A stretch of 64,000 nucleotides of DNA from Styela clava (GCF_964204865.1 NC_135255.1:620001-684000), one strand, 5' to 3'; positions 1 to 12,639 are shown, numbered from the stretch's first letter. Made by a program: numbers and translations. Notes: generated by a model from the sequence alone, not told the origin.

Positions 1-828
1 AAATTTTCATATTGACGTTTTCAATATTACATAGTAATTATGAAGAAATATATCAATAGAATATTAGTGGATTTTGGGACATAATCTCGCGCACGTAACT
101 CAATGTATCAATTTGATAGAATAAGTAGGCTAAACATTCATTTATTTTACCACCCTTGTAGCCAAAGCTTGTGATCAGGGATGGCAATACTCATTGACTA
201 TTTTGAATACATTCTGAAAAATATATCGATACTGAAATTCCGAATACATTGTAAAATCCCCCACATAAATACTATTCACTTTTCTAAAATTCAGGGACAT
301 AGAAATTAGGCTTTGATAATGTTATTATTGTAAAGCAGTCATAAGGCATGTGTGATATAAATGAAATTGTGATTTTCTTGCTTCTAAGGAAAGAGACTTA
401 ATATGCATTACAGTATTTATATCTATAAATTGTGGTGTTAGCTGAAAGCACACAAATAAGAGCAACTAGGCTCCTAGTTTTAAACCATAGAGTAGAATCG
501 GAGTCTTTATTAACAGCATACGCACATTTTGGCACGATTATAAATTCTGTCTGTTTATCGTCAAGCGAGAGTGTCATTTACTCCATCGACATCGTTAAGC
601 TAAATTTCGACATCATCATCTCTTTTCACAGGTAATAAATATTGTGATTCCACTAATTTTAATTTTGTTTAACCGTAAATATATACTATATATGTCCATT
701 AAATAGTAGGGATGGGGGAGCTCCAGAAGTATGTGCACCAAGGTGGCGCACAACATGAACGTATTATTTGTGTTCCGCATAGCGTTCAGGTTGTGCGACT
801 AATAATCGATAGCCGATAACGATAACTC

Positions 829-842
829 GTTTCCATGGTAAC
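829..842. promoter_or_regulatory. RFX X-box-like palindrome 1
   Basis: The 14-mer GTTTCCATGGTAAC matches the RFX-factor X-box consensus (GTTNCCATGGNAAC) in both half-sites. It may be a genuine RFX (ciliary gene) site or a motif carried by an old repeat. No gene start is visible next to it. Confidence 0.4.
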
Positions 843-990
843 CAGGTATCCTGTTATCAAGGGCAATTGTCAAAATGCCCTTTTAATTATATTCCTTACT
901 TCTTAAATACACATCGGTTTACTTATCTTGGAAATATCCTTTCTTGAAGTAATGTTTCGTACACTTGGGTAGCAATACGGATGATGCCTA

Positions 991-1004
991 GTTTCCATGG
1001 CAAC
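991..1004. promoter_or_regulatory. RFX X-box-like palindrome 2
   Basis: GTTTCCATGGCAAC, a second full X-box-like site 162 bp after the first. The same caveat applies: the surrounding text looks repeat-derived. Confidence 0.4.
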
Positions 1005-1130
1005 GAAGAGTTTTCTTGGATGGCACCATACCCAAAATTAATCAGAAGATGCTACTGTACATGTGTGCCAAGTTTCATGCTTGCATCCAAAATTGCACAA
1101 TTCTATCATATTTGAGGTCTTATCCTACAA

Positions 1131-1721
1131 CAGGGATGGCGAACCTTTTTCAATTATCAGAAGTATAAATTATCAGAAATTATAATTTTATCGCGGAAAA
1201 GAAGAGAGTGGGTCACAGATATTTAATCAGTATTTGTATCATCTATAAGTAACTTCTGAAACAAATCTTATAAGTTTCTATTGGTGTAGTTTTGGGCTTT
1301 ACTTATGCATCACTTCTATCAGGGACTTATTATGGCACTCAATTTTATGAAATTAGAGTACGAAAACACGCATATGAATTACCAAAAAAGTTTAGGATGA
1401 GGAAAATTATTTTACGGTTCCAAGGAGTTTGGAGGGAATTCCACTTTGATAGTGTTATATTTTTTAATCAGCTTTTAACCACATTAAGGCACTTTTACAC
1501 TGCCCCATTGTTATTTCAGATTTCTAGGATTTTATTTCAAGTCTGAAAGATTTTGTTTTCTCAACGTCAATGTAGGTGGTCAACTAATAAAATGCAAAGT
1601 ATCATCTAGTTCTCGTCACTGATATGTTACCATTTTTATTTTTTATTCGTCCCTTGGCGGGTCACGAATACAACGCAGTGGGTCACTTTGTGACCCGCGG
1701 GTCAGTGGTTCGCCATCCCTG
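1131..1721. mobile_element. Non-autonomous hAT element (CAGGGATGGCGAACC termini)
   Basis: The left end CAGGGATGGCGAACC is mirrored by the right end GGTTCGCCATCCCTG. The flanks carry an 8-bp duplication, tcctacaa (1123-1130) and tcttacaa (1722-1729), matching at 7 of 8 positions. CA..TG termini with an 8-bp target duplication are the hallmark of hAT transposons. The 591-bp body has no transposase. Its right half carries the subterminal repeat GTGACCCGCGGGTCA. Confidence 0.88.
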
Positions 1722-1835
1722 TCTTACAACAACTGGACATCATCATCTTCATATTAAACTTGGGGAGAGCAAAGTTAAAGAGTCGACTTACTAACATTTT
1801 ACCCTAGGCTCGTGGTCGGCAAACTTTATGTACTA

Positions 1836-2689
1836 CAGGGTCGTCCAACCCGTGGCCCGCGGGCCATATGTGGCCCGCGGAAGCCTTTCGAGTGGCCCGC
1901 ACTGTATTTTTCGGAATTGAATAAAACAAATTGAGTATAACTATTAGTCGAGTGATGTAGTATGCAAAGATGTGATACAACAGATTTGTCTATTTTCATG
2001 AAATGCGCTCTGCCAGCCCTTCCAAACGAACCATGAGTGCAATTTTGAATCATAACCAACTGGGAGGAGATATCGATACATAGAGGCGCATAGTCGCTAC
2101 GTACATACATAAAATTCATAATACAATTATAAAAGCGAGATAGGCCTACTTCGTGGCAGAAATAATCGCAAAACAATCGAAGCCATTCTCACGTTGAGAA
2201 TTTGTTAAGCAATGTATTGTTTGGATTGCCAATGTTTTATATCAGGAAATAAATTAGGCGTTTGCAAGAATTATTCTGTCAAGTCAAACGATTCTCGTAG
2301 TGTTGATGAGATTGGGAATTCTATAGCAGAAATCTCACTTGCAAAAGCAAGAAAGTTTTCATCGTATTCCTTGGCGCTTGACGAAAACACTGACACCATA
2401 GTCTGCTTCTCATCACGTGGGGAGTTAATGATGGTTTTGAAATTACTAAAGAGCTCGCGGCCATTGTCCTGATTAAGGATATCATTGGTGGCGCCCCATC
2501 AATGGTTTGGAAACAACAGTTTTATTGTTCTAATAATTGAGAAAGTTTAGCGTGAGGGTTTTGTTTGTTTTTTCATTAACCTGTAGTCAGTGTGTAGCAA
2601 AACTAAAACATAACTACCATGTTAAGTGGCCCGTGCACTTATTAGTAAACTACATGTAGCCTTTCGGCCAAAAAAGTTGGCCAACCCTG
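1836..2689 (+). mobile_element. hAT element with degenerate transposase
   Basis: The termini are CAGGGTCGTCCAACC and GGCCAACCCTG. The flanking 8-bp duplication atgtacta is perfect (1828-1835 and 2690-2697). Both ends are rich in GTGGCCCGCGGGCC-type subterminal repeats. Inside, 2212-2472 encodes a recognisable hAT transposase fragment. At 854 bp the element is far shorter than an autonomous hAT (2.5-4 kb), so it is an internally deleted derivative. Its left flank, 'cgtggtcggcaaac', itself looks like the end of another hAT element. Confidence 0.9.
2212..2472 (+). pseudogene. hAT transposase fragment
   Basis: The frame contains EIGNSIAEISLAKARKFSSY followed at once by SLALDENTD. This aligns by eye with the hAT/ZBED (GTF2IRD2-like) transposase segment 'DIG..L...L......F.SLALDESTD', whose first Asp region belongs to the RNase-H-like catalytic core. 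Only about 86 codons are open. The DNA-binding BED finger, the remainder of the catalytic domain and the C-terminal dimerisation region are absent. The residual ORF lies inside the 1836-2689 element, so it is a decayed transposase and not a host gene. Confidence 0.7.
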
Positions 2690-2787
2690 ATGTACTACTT
2701 ACGACTAAATTGGTCGCCATGGCTATTTCGGAATCGTGAAGTTGTCGTCTAATTGGCGATCGTTCACTGTTGCGTCACCGTCGGCCT

Positions 2788-4053
2788 CAGGGTTGAATTA
2801 TCCGGATAACGGTTATCCGGATAACCGGTTAACCGAGAGTTATTTTGCTATCTAATATCCGGATATTATTGTGATGGTTAACCGGATAATAGAGCAGTAT
2901 AAATAATGCATATGCGCATTAGTGATTTCTATATTTTTTGTTAAGTGGCAACTGACAATATATAGTAACAACTTTCATTCACACCACTCTGCCTATATTT
3001 TAGCCATCCGTAGAGTGAACATCACTATTACATGCCGCTCGATTTTTTTGTTACGTCTCGTAAAATATACTTATAAAATTAATACTTTGCGACGATTTGT
3101 GAAGATGTCGCTGCGATCATGACACTGCCTGATATTACCGCTTACTTTTTCAGTTGATAATAATTTTTCCATTGCGTAAAATATTCAATTTGTTGCCGAT
3201 TCGAGCATTTTAAAATGTCTTTCCATATTAATTGTGTTCATCTATCTCACGATTACGTCGACTTACGTTAAAATAAAAGCACTTCTACTGTAGATATATA
3301 TGAAAATACGTGGTGAGCTGCACGAATAAATACAGTTTTAATTCGTATTTTTGCGATCTTGCGAATTTATCATATTTGAGCTATTACTGTAATTCCAATG
3401 AGTATAATTTATTTAGTACAATAAATGCAGATGTTAATATATCAACATATTCGGGAGAAAAGTCGGATGCGGTCACGTCGGTATATAACGCCGAAAATTG
3501 TTTTATTTCGCCCGGAACTGAAATCGCGTAGTATGTTATCTATCGTCCTATGTATCTATCGTTGAAAAAAATAAATCTGACTGAAATTAAGGCAGTAAAT
3601 GCTAACGAAAATACCACGACTCTTGATTTATGAGTCAGTGATAGGACTAGTTCGTTTTTTTTAACATCATCATTTTTTTTTGTCATTAAAAATTCACGGA
3701 CTTTTCTCCCCCTGTATTATATTTTTTTTTTGGTACTTCTCACCGAAATGAAATGTTCGAAATGCATGATTTTGTGTGTTCGTGCTTTCATTTATATGTA
3801 TGGTATTACAGTATATATGTACAAAGTTCGTCAATATTTCGTCGTGCAAGAAATCATTAAATATTACAGAACACAAAATACTATACTATAGAACTTTGTG
3901 ATGGTTTTCGGTCAATTCTCCACAAAAATCTTGTGAAATGGGTTCGCTAAAATTAGCAGTAACTATCCTGTTAACCGGATAATTGAAATACGGGATACTG
4001 GGATATATCCGATATCCAGATAGTAAAAATTATAGGTATCCGAACTAACCCTA
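2788..4053. mobile_element. hAT element with GGATAACCGG-type subterminal palindromes
   Basis: The left end is CAGGGTTGAATTATCCGG. The right end reads GGTATCCGAACTAACCCTA, an imperfect inverse. A perfect 8-bp duplication gtcggcct flanks it (2780-2787 and 4054-4061). The first about 110 bp are stacked palindromes of TTATCCGGATAACC, and the last about 90 bp hold degraded versions, as expected for transposase-binding subterminal repeats. The 1266-bp interior has open frames (for example 3310-3531) but no transposase signature that I can recognise. Confidence 0.85.
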
Positions 4054-4071
4054 GTCGGCCTAACTTTTTTT

Positions 4072-4083
4072 GGGGGGGGGGGG
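4072..4083 (+). repeat. Poly-G tract
   Basis: A run of 12 G just after the target duplication of the preceding hAT element and after a run of T. Likely a polymorphic homopolymer. Confidence 0.8.
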
Positions 4084-4447
4084 TGGATTTCCATTAACCC
4101 CCGGCCTAGCATTTTGACTGTCAAGTTCATTATGAAGTTTGAGACAATATTTTTGGTTTTGCTACAGGCAAACGCGTAGGCCTAAAGAATAAAGGCAAGC
4201 AAGTACTTCTATATCCATTGTTACGTAACATTAGAGGCAAACGCTATGTAATAGAAAGTGAACGACATAGAAAGGTAAATTTAACTTATTGATTCGTATA
4301 CACGGCATTTAAAATAAGAAGCAATAAAACATTTATAACAAATGCGATATGTGAAATATTTAATTATATTTTAGTTATGTTGAACACAATTATGTTAGTT
4401 TTCGCGGCGCATTCGGCAAGTCGCCACGGCGCACTAGCAGCACACCC

Positions 4448-4562
4448 TTTGGGAACCGCTGCATAGTATTCTTCATCAATTTAACCTTTTATTTTTTAGT
4501 GTTCCGCGAGGCGAGATAAAAAGCGTAAGTGTTCCGTGACCAAAAAAGTTTGGGAAACGCTG
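4448..4562. mobile_element. Two stacked hAT right ends
   Basis: TTTGGGAACCGCTG (4448-4461) and GTTTGGGAAACGCTG (4548-4562) are both the inverse of the common hAT terminus CAGCGGTTCCCAAAC. They share one orientation. No matching left end or target duplication was found, so they are remnants of one duplicated or two separate elements. Confidence 0.5.
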
Positions 4563-7500
4563 TATAAGTATATAATAAGTTTAAGTATATTTTGATTTTC
4601 CCGCAAAAAAATCATACACAAAACATAAAACAATGAACACACAGAAGATTGGGAAAATCGGGGAAACTGGCAAAACCAGTTTAATACACCAGTTTAATAA
4701 TACAATACCAGTTTACCCAAAAGGTTTAATACATGTAAATATACATGCGCCAGTTGACCCACATTCAACACACAAACATATATTCAAAATAAAAAAAGAC
4801 AAAGACACGAACGGGTATCGTTCGGGCGTCAAACTTGTGTAACATAAACACTCGGTGGGTCCCAATTAAAAAATACACTTTGATAGGATGGAATGCATGG
4901 ATATGTTATATGTATCACAAAAGTGCTTTTCCTACAAAAATATGTAATAAAAAACACTCGATGACGTAAAATGGTGATGCTGTATAGTTCAATTTCATTG
5001 CAAAAATAGCACAGTGACAAAAAATTGTTACTAAAAAAAAACAACTCTGTAAATAGATTGAATGTTTCATAACAGTCTATGCACAAACATGGATTGGGGT
5101 ATCGGGTTTATTTGTAGTTTTCGATTGGTTCAATTTAAAATTATTGTATCCGTTCCAATGCTTCGAACATTAATATCGGATTTCCACGAACGACCACCAT
5201 TCCAAAACATCCGTGACAGATCGTCCACCATTTAACTTTAAATCCAATCTTCTTTAATTCCGGTGAGCTTTGATCGAGTTAATATTACGCGATACAAATC
5301 CAACACTAAGTACCGAAACATACATAGCGTAGAATTCTCAAATCTCGGTCAAACAGCATTGTTTGATCTTTCATTTAACAGAGCAACAAAAACACGTCAA
5401 ACCCAGACGACAGTCGGGCTTTCCCTGCACTGTACTACTGGGCCAAATGTGCATGTTCACGGTAGCGTTCGGGCCACGTTTATTTCCGCCTATAAGCAAT
5501 CTCCACATTATTAAACTTCAAATTATGACGTACCTGCGACTCCTATTTCTATGTTAATAACAACCAATGTTAGTCGAGTAGGCCAAACGACATACAACTT
5601 GGGCTTGCGCTTATTACTATAAATAAAAAGCCCTACAGCAGCTAATTTTCGACATAGGTCCGTGTGCAGATAACTAATGTATGAGCAAATTCCGTCTGTA
5701 TGCATTAAAAGTGAGGTCGTCCGAGGGCTACAAAAATTTGTTCGCCAGTTGCATTCGTCCCGCAGTTTGCCGGCCACTGCCCTAGGCCAGTGGTTTTTAA
5801 ATAGGAATTCCGTGGCACCCTAGGGATATGTCAATACATTTCAGGGGATTCCGCAAGTATCCATTTAAATCTGGCAGTCTATATTAATATATCTGTGTAT
5901 ATATATAATGGCTATATTGTTTAAATATAAATAAAAGATACTCCCGTAGTATGTGTAACAGGTTAGGGTTTGTCACTAATAAATTTGCTACACTCCAAGA
6001 TCATTTCATTTTGCCAGTATTAGGTTTTATTTTGTTTATACTTATACAATTCGAACAACAAAAGACAATTGAACTAATCCACAGTGGTTTTTCGAGCCTC
6101 CGGAATGTTGAACTAGAATTTCGCTCCATCAAAAGGGATGAAAACCACTTCCCCAGGCCAAGATTCTCAATCAATTGGTTAACTTAAAACTGCAGTTGCA
6201 CCAAATATCGAGAAAATTGCCACAGAGAAGTGCTATCGAGTTATTGACCATTTTGCGAAACGGATGCAAGTCTGTCTCCAACACCAAGGGGGCCATTTGG
6301 AACATATTCTAGCTAGAAAGTGCCTAACTTTTGTAAAAAGCGTCTTTTGGTATAGTCACACACAAGCATGAGTTCATGCTCAAACAAACTTGAATAATTT
6401 TTTTCTTTCATGGAAGTACTGTAATTAATTAAATCCGAGGGAAAGGGTCACTGATTACGGAATCAAGAGAGCTAGCTTAACTATAGGTAAGGTTTATAAC
6501 GTATAAACTTTGAATAAAAAGTTGTTGGTGAGGTAGTGGTAGCCTACTTGTCCACTCACTTTAAATGCGTTAATTCACAACACAATCACACGTACAGAAA
6601 CAAACACAGAAATATAATAAAATAGAAATCAAACAGAATAATTTAAGGAAACATTGTTCAATATAAAAAATAAACATACGCCACGCCATGTTAAAAATTT
6701 GATCCTAATTGCCAAATTGGAATTACAAATCAATAATGAAATTGTATGAGTGTTTGAGAGGCATCTTGGCTTGAGCTCTTTTGCATAATGCACATTTCAT
6801 TCGCCTTTTATATTGAATTCAGCTTGTTGGCAAGATATAAATGCTCTCTACCTGACCCGATATCATATCATTTAAACATTATCGTGATGCTGTTTACGTC
6901 TTGCTCTAATGTCCTTTGAATTAGATCACAAAGCAAATTGATAAAAGGAATCGAGGGCAATGTGCTTGCATGTATATGTCACTGCACAAAACCTCTTCTA
7001 TGAAACTTTCTTAACTTTTCCAACTCATCAGAAACAATCTTCATCTGAATCTAAACAGTACTTGGGTTGTTTTCGTGATAAGTGTCATTTGAATAGTAGG
7101 TTGAATCAATGTCATTATATAATGTGAAATAATCGGGTAGCACATTTAAATACCAGCTTCAATAAAGTAGTATTGCTATACGCAAAACCACATAAAGGAA
7201 TATCTAAAATAGATTTTACGACACACCATTACGCACAAGTATTCCGCACTTTTTATCTCCCAGCTATGCTTCGCAACTATGCACGAAAAAATTTCCCAAG
7301 AATTTTAGGAAAGTGTGGATCAGAAGTGACATTGAAGAGTTTGGTAGAGTTTGATAAATACAAATATATACTGATATAATGGTATAAATAATCGATATGG
7401 GCTACTTTGTCATACCTGTTACAAGTTGGTAATTTTGAGATACAAACGAGTCTTATGGTATAGTAACAGAAAATGTTAAATAAAAAAGTTAATTAAAAAT

Positions 7501-8773
7501 TATCAAAGCGTATTACCCGAGCGATCGGAAGATTAAGTTTGCAATGCGTGATTGAAGTGAGAATTTGAAAAATTAAACTATTCATAAATATCGGAATAGT
7601 GTTGCTGATGACTAAATCCTGGTAACAAGCCTACTTTGACAACCTTTAATAATGTTGTATCAATCCTGTTAGATTTCTGTTATACATATTATCCTGGACT
7701 CATCATAAGCATCTGTGTGTTTGCAATAGATATATTTTTCTTCCGGTATTTCGAAAGTGAAATCCTGCTATTTCATTGACGGTTATAAAATTGTAAGGTT
7801 TCGGTTACTTTTTGTTTGCAAAATTCTTAGTCATCGCTTTGCACAGCATCGACTGAAATATCGATGAGTAATTCAGTTTGGAATTATTTACCCTGTTATT
7901 ATCAAAGCATACAGCACCCGCGTATGTTAGAAGTGACGTAGGCTGCCCGGTGATTCGAAAAACTTCCCCTACGCAAGACTCATACCTCGTTAATGAATAT
8001 TTTTTTTTGAACGAAACCAGTGCGTAAGCGTGTTCAATTGCCTAAATTAAAACTATATTTTTGAAGAAGAACGGGAATTTTCAATGAGGATGTCCGGTAA
8101 ATGCACATGTATATATATATTAAAGTGCAGGGGCGTTGAATTTTCAAATTGCGTGAGGTTATTAAATAGGCAGGAGATATCGATAATCCGAATTTATAAA
8201 ATTATATCTCTCGAGATAACGGGTGCGAACATTACCATTTGCGAATTAAGGTTTATCCCGTCTTGTGCATTTTATTTGAGTTATGAGGTTATTCGAAAAA
8301 TGTGGGCACTTGTGTTCGAATAAAATAGGCGAGTAACACTTGTCATTTGAATAGTTTGAAATATTTGACTTTAAATGCATTGAGTAAATACCATAGAGCA
8401 AGGAAAACTAATGGTTATATGCGTCCAATAATTTATGGTCGTGTAATGGTTCGTTAACAGTAGTCCCCACATATTATAAGCAATTTAGGTATCAAATACC
8501 GCATTTATAGCTAAAATAATTCATAATTTGAAACGCGTAAGATATTTTCCATTATGGACTGGATCGTTCGTGTTTGATATTGGGAAAGGGTTGACGAATA
8601 TCCCTCATGCTACCGAAAAAATAAAATGATGGGGCATTATAGGGTACAGCTTATTGAATTTTAATGCTATTAGGGAACTTAAAAGAGCTGGTTGTTTGTT
8701 TTCTCGGTATTGGGCTGTTTTTACGTTGAACATTGCCCATACATTGACCTCGTCGCAGTGCCATATATAGTCC
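4563..8773. other. Gene-free stretch upstream of the membrane-protein gene
   Basis: No spliced or conserved coding sequence was recognised. A single hAT left end lies at 5788 (CAGTGGTTTTTAAATAGG followed by 'ccgtggcaccctaggg'), without a partner. The remaining open frames (5263-5514, 8084-8323 and others) are short and without family resemblance. The sequence immediately before 8774 contains TATATA at 8764-8769, which may be the core promoter of the following gene. Confidence 0.5.
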
Positions 8774-8863
8774 ATGGCCCATGGAAAAGGGGTTTTGTAC
8801 CTTATTATATATATATCATTATTGTTTAGATTTCATACATTACAAGTAAAAATATTATCAATA

Positions 8864-11800
8864 ATGTCACGCGCACTCGTGTTTACCACTCTTATGACAA
8901 CCATTGGCTGTCTGTTTGCCTTTGGTGTTTATTCTGTTAAGAGCTTCTTCTGGAAAATAAGGCATCAGGAGGCAACTTTTCCCGGTGCAGGTATGTACGT
9001 CATATTTTACTATAAATGGAAAATTATCAACAGCATTATTAGGCATACCAGCTGTTTGAATTTTGTATATACGCCTAACTTTCTATACTAACTGTCCTGA
9101 TTCTTTTGTGCTCAATATAAACACAAAATAAATTCAAAATAGTGTATATATACTTCTATGATAGTTGAACATATCACTGATGTCAAACATGACAGCCTTT
9201 TTGCAAGGAATAAGCTTCGAAGCGTTTTCCCTATGATTTTGATACACAGTCATAATTTTATATCCTAAATATACATAATGTTATCTGGACCAGGCCCAAA
9301 TTATTTTTATTTGTGAGGAATCAACTTTTAAAATTTCAGGGATTTTCTATGGAAGTCCAGCCCAAGTCACAGAGAAGTATGAAAATCACATCTATCCAGC
9401 ACCGTGGGCGGTAAAAATGATTTTTATATTATCACTATCTTTTTATTTTAACAGATAAGAAATAATAGAAATGAAACAATTTATGATTACCATAAACATT
9501 TCAATTTCTTTAGATTTCGATTATCTGGCCAGTAGTTTTATTCTGGAATATTTCTGCGATGGTTTACATGCTTTTTCAAAAATCACTATCGTTGCAACTG
9601 CCACCGGTAAGCTTAAACTAGATATCTTTTATTTTTATTGATTTCATACTTTACGGAGCAATTGCGAATGTTATTTTATTATTGTATCAACTTACATGGA
9701 CAAATGTACTCGAAAGCTAAGCAATCTCAATTTATTTATGAGTTTCATAGCGAACTAGACAATGGCATTCCTTTTCTTCTTGAGTTAAAAATGCGCCATC
9801 TATTTCAGAGATTGTATGTAGCATGGGCCGGAGCCTGGTTGTTAACCACTGTCTGGACTTTTTTATTTGACGCGGAATCTCACATTGCAACGCTTCTAGT
9901 GGTTTTGACTGTTGTCATTTTATCCGGTTCGTGTCTTCGAACAGCATGCAAGATTTTCTACGCATACGAAAAGAACAGAACAAAATCAACTGAATCAAAA
10001 ACAGGTAAACTCCATGAATCTTCAAGGACCGAGTTTGTATTTTTGGTCCTATATTTGTGTAAAGTATTTGAGTAAAATAGAGTATAATGTTATTGGTATA
10101 TTTGACCGATGTTATTATTGCAACATTCTGCTTATGATATTCTATCCATTGTGCATACGAGGAAATGGTGAAATATATTTTTAGCAAATTTTGTAATATG
10201 AATCATATTTTTCTATTTAAATTAAATTAATTTTTGTTTAAACTTTCCAATTTTTAATGGGACAGATATGAATCATCCGTTTCTCTTCCTCGTTGTTGAA
10301 TCGCTTGCGTTTCTAACCATGTGGAGTGTTGTTGCCTTTGCAATATCTATCGCGTACGCGCTGGCTTACAAAAATTCTTTGCACTCATCAGAAGCCATCC
10401 TTACAGGTGACTAATTTACAAATATCAAAATGAAAATTTAATTGCAATTTTGATTTGAAAATTTGCATTGTTGTTCTTTTATTTTACAATTTTAATATTC
10501 AGCTCTATATCTTTACCACTTTCGTTAGTCACGATACCACCACTAAATCTCTCAACCCGTATTAACTTGGGATGACACAAGATCCGAGTATCCAATCATG
10601 TCCCAGATGTCGGTCGAACATTTCAGAATATCGTAATAGATTTCAGATAGGTTTTAGAGCTGAATATTGGACTAGGAAAATGTTATCACTAATCAGAAGA
10701 ATCGAGGGACAATATGGAAGGAAATCTTACAATCTCCGTCTCTATCTTTGATTAACGACACGAGATTATCACAGCAAATATTGTCATTTCAGGCCTTCTC
10801 ACGCCAGAGGAAAGTGCAACCATGGGAGCAATATTCATTCTATTGGTCTTTACCATCTGGTGGACTCTTGATATTGCATACTGGGGGATGGCTACACAAA
10901 GCATCCGCTTTCTATACCCTGCATTCTGTTTGGTTATGCTTTCTTTGGGAATTTCAAATTATTCTACGCAACAGGGTAATTCACCTATAAAAAAAAATTT
11001 CAAGATTCTATCAGGCTACTTTTGTTTAGCCCGAATGCATTCATAAAACACTTTGCTTTCCCGTTTGCTTGTGCGAGATAAACACCAATATTTGATAATG
11101 TAGTGTGAAGGGGGCGCACAATGAGCACAATTACCCGTGACCGATGTATGTTTGTGACAAGTACCTACATTGCTATATGTCTTTCCACTAAAATGACGAG
11201 ACAAAACAACTATTGTATTGTATCACTGAACAAAAATGTGGCAAAGTGAAAACATGCTGCGCCCTATTGCAGAATGCATTTTTCGTGAATATTGGGGATG
11301 TCTAAACTGCCCATTTAGTAGGTATATGCCACAAATGACAGACCTTTGTATCTACGTGCTGAATAGGTTAATTGCAACTCCGCACCAATCACAAAGTCAA
11401 AATAGGTTCAAAACAAACTGTATTACATTGGTCACGTTATGAAAATTGTTTAGCTCATTTCCGGCATGGCTAAATTTTTTATGACAGATGCGATTGCCAC
11501 GTCAACAATTTATGCAGTTGAAAAAGTCAAACGATCCGCAAAACATTTCCTTCTTTTTTCTCTGCACCCTGTGACAAAAATAATGACCAATACATTAGAG
11601 GAAACTAATGTTGTTCGAGTTCACGTAGTATGTAAATACGTCGTATTCTTTTTTCGCGTCTAATAGATATCAAAATGTAACTTCAAAAATATGAAACAAG
11701 TGAACAAATGAAAATACTATTGTTTTGGAATGATTTATTAATAATAGGGATATCAAGTATGTGAAGGGTTCTGTCCATGTGACTGATTGGATGATATTTC

Positions 11801-12014
11801 TGTACATTTTTCAGTTCATTAACGCACTGATTGCTTTCCAGGGATGAGCCTGAACAACGCCCTGTGCTTTGGAACTTCTGTGATTTCGCTGGTCGCTATG
11901 TTATCACGTAAAAAGGCGAAAGATATATGTATAAAGCGACTGAACAAAAAAGATGATAACGATGGTTGTCATTTGGACAAGAAAAAAGAAATTTCATACT
12001 CAAAGGACAAGTAA
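8864..12014 (+). CDS. Seven-exon tryptophan-rich multipass membrane protein (TspO/MBR-like layout)
   Basis: Exons 8864-8990, 9340-9410, 9514-9606, 9809-10004, 10266-10406, 10793-10975 and 11842-12014 join in phase, all at GT-AG junctions, to 327 residues. About eight hydrophobic helices are visible: near residues 5-25, 66-90, 98-118, 122-146, 164-195, 216-235, 245-262 and 276-290. The loop YPAPWAISIIWPVV, the next-exon segment with WAGAWLLTTVWTFLFD, and NHPFLFLVVESLAFLTMWS recall a family of invertebrate TspO/MBR-like proteins with IWPV..W and W.F.WD motifs; this match is by eye. The C-terminus is hydrophilic and lysine-rich, ending YSKDK, probably cytosolic. An in-frame upstream ATG at 8774 would add 30 residues. 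I prefer 8864 because it begins directly before the first helix. The product should sit in a membrane; ligand and location are unknown. Gene structure is well supported, function is not. Confidence 0.8.
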
Positions 12015-12597
12015 AAATATTCTACTCCAGCTTTCTTATATTGGACAATGTTTGAGTGTTCATAAATTGAAAAGGCGTCAATTTGTCTGCCCGCTTTCTT
12101 GGCAGGAATACGTCATCATCACAAGTGTTTCCAAAAGATGATTTCCTAGAAAGTCACCTAGACCCAACTGTATTGCGTGTTTTTGTACTATAATAGGACG
12201 ATGTTACTTATTTTTTTCTTTATTTGAGCTAGCAAAGCTTTTATTCAGCTATTTTTTATAAATATGTTTGTATAACTATTTTTATAGAAATTAATTACTG
12301 GTAGTCTTAGAGACGTCAGCTTGGCGTACTTAAAAAGCTTCGAAAAACTAAAACACTGAGGTCTGAAAAAATTTTGAATCATATTTTTATGGTTTTCCCA
12401 GCAAATTACCAAAGTCTTCTCAATATTTAATTGATTATTCGACGCATTTATAAGTTGTCTAAAAAATTTCCTTTGTCGTTTCTCTTATGCTGGTCTTGTT
12501 TATATGACTTTTTTTCTTCTTTTTGCATATTTAAATCAATTGTATAGTTGATTGCGGAAGTTTAAGTATGACTTCAACACTACTTTTTTGGTAACTC

Positions 12598-12603
12598 AAT
12601 AAA
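12598..12603 (+). terminator. AATAAA polyadenylation signal
   Basis: The first canonical AATAAA downstream of the membrane-protein stop codon, 584 bp after it. It would give a 3' UTR of about 0.6 kb. Confidence 0.4.
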
Positions 12604-12639
12604 CCACTACTATTGGTTCTAATTCTCAAATTTTATTCT

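Larger units (their letters stand above)
1..1122. other. AT-rich gene-free leading segment
   Basis: No coding sequence with splice or family support is visible. The stretch from about 700 to 1110 has a less random look, with two near-identical palindromic GTTTCCATGG(T/C)AAC sites and phrases such as 'gccaagtttcatgcttgc' that read like the interior of an old interspersed repeat. A short open frame near 432-635 has no recognisable content. Confidence 0.5.

Noticed and set aside
9638..10187. Open frames of 145 and 90 codons on both strands
   Set aside because: They are read-through of exon 4 of the membrane-protein gene into introns, or its antisense; the splice sites explain the coding part.
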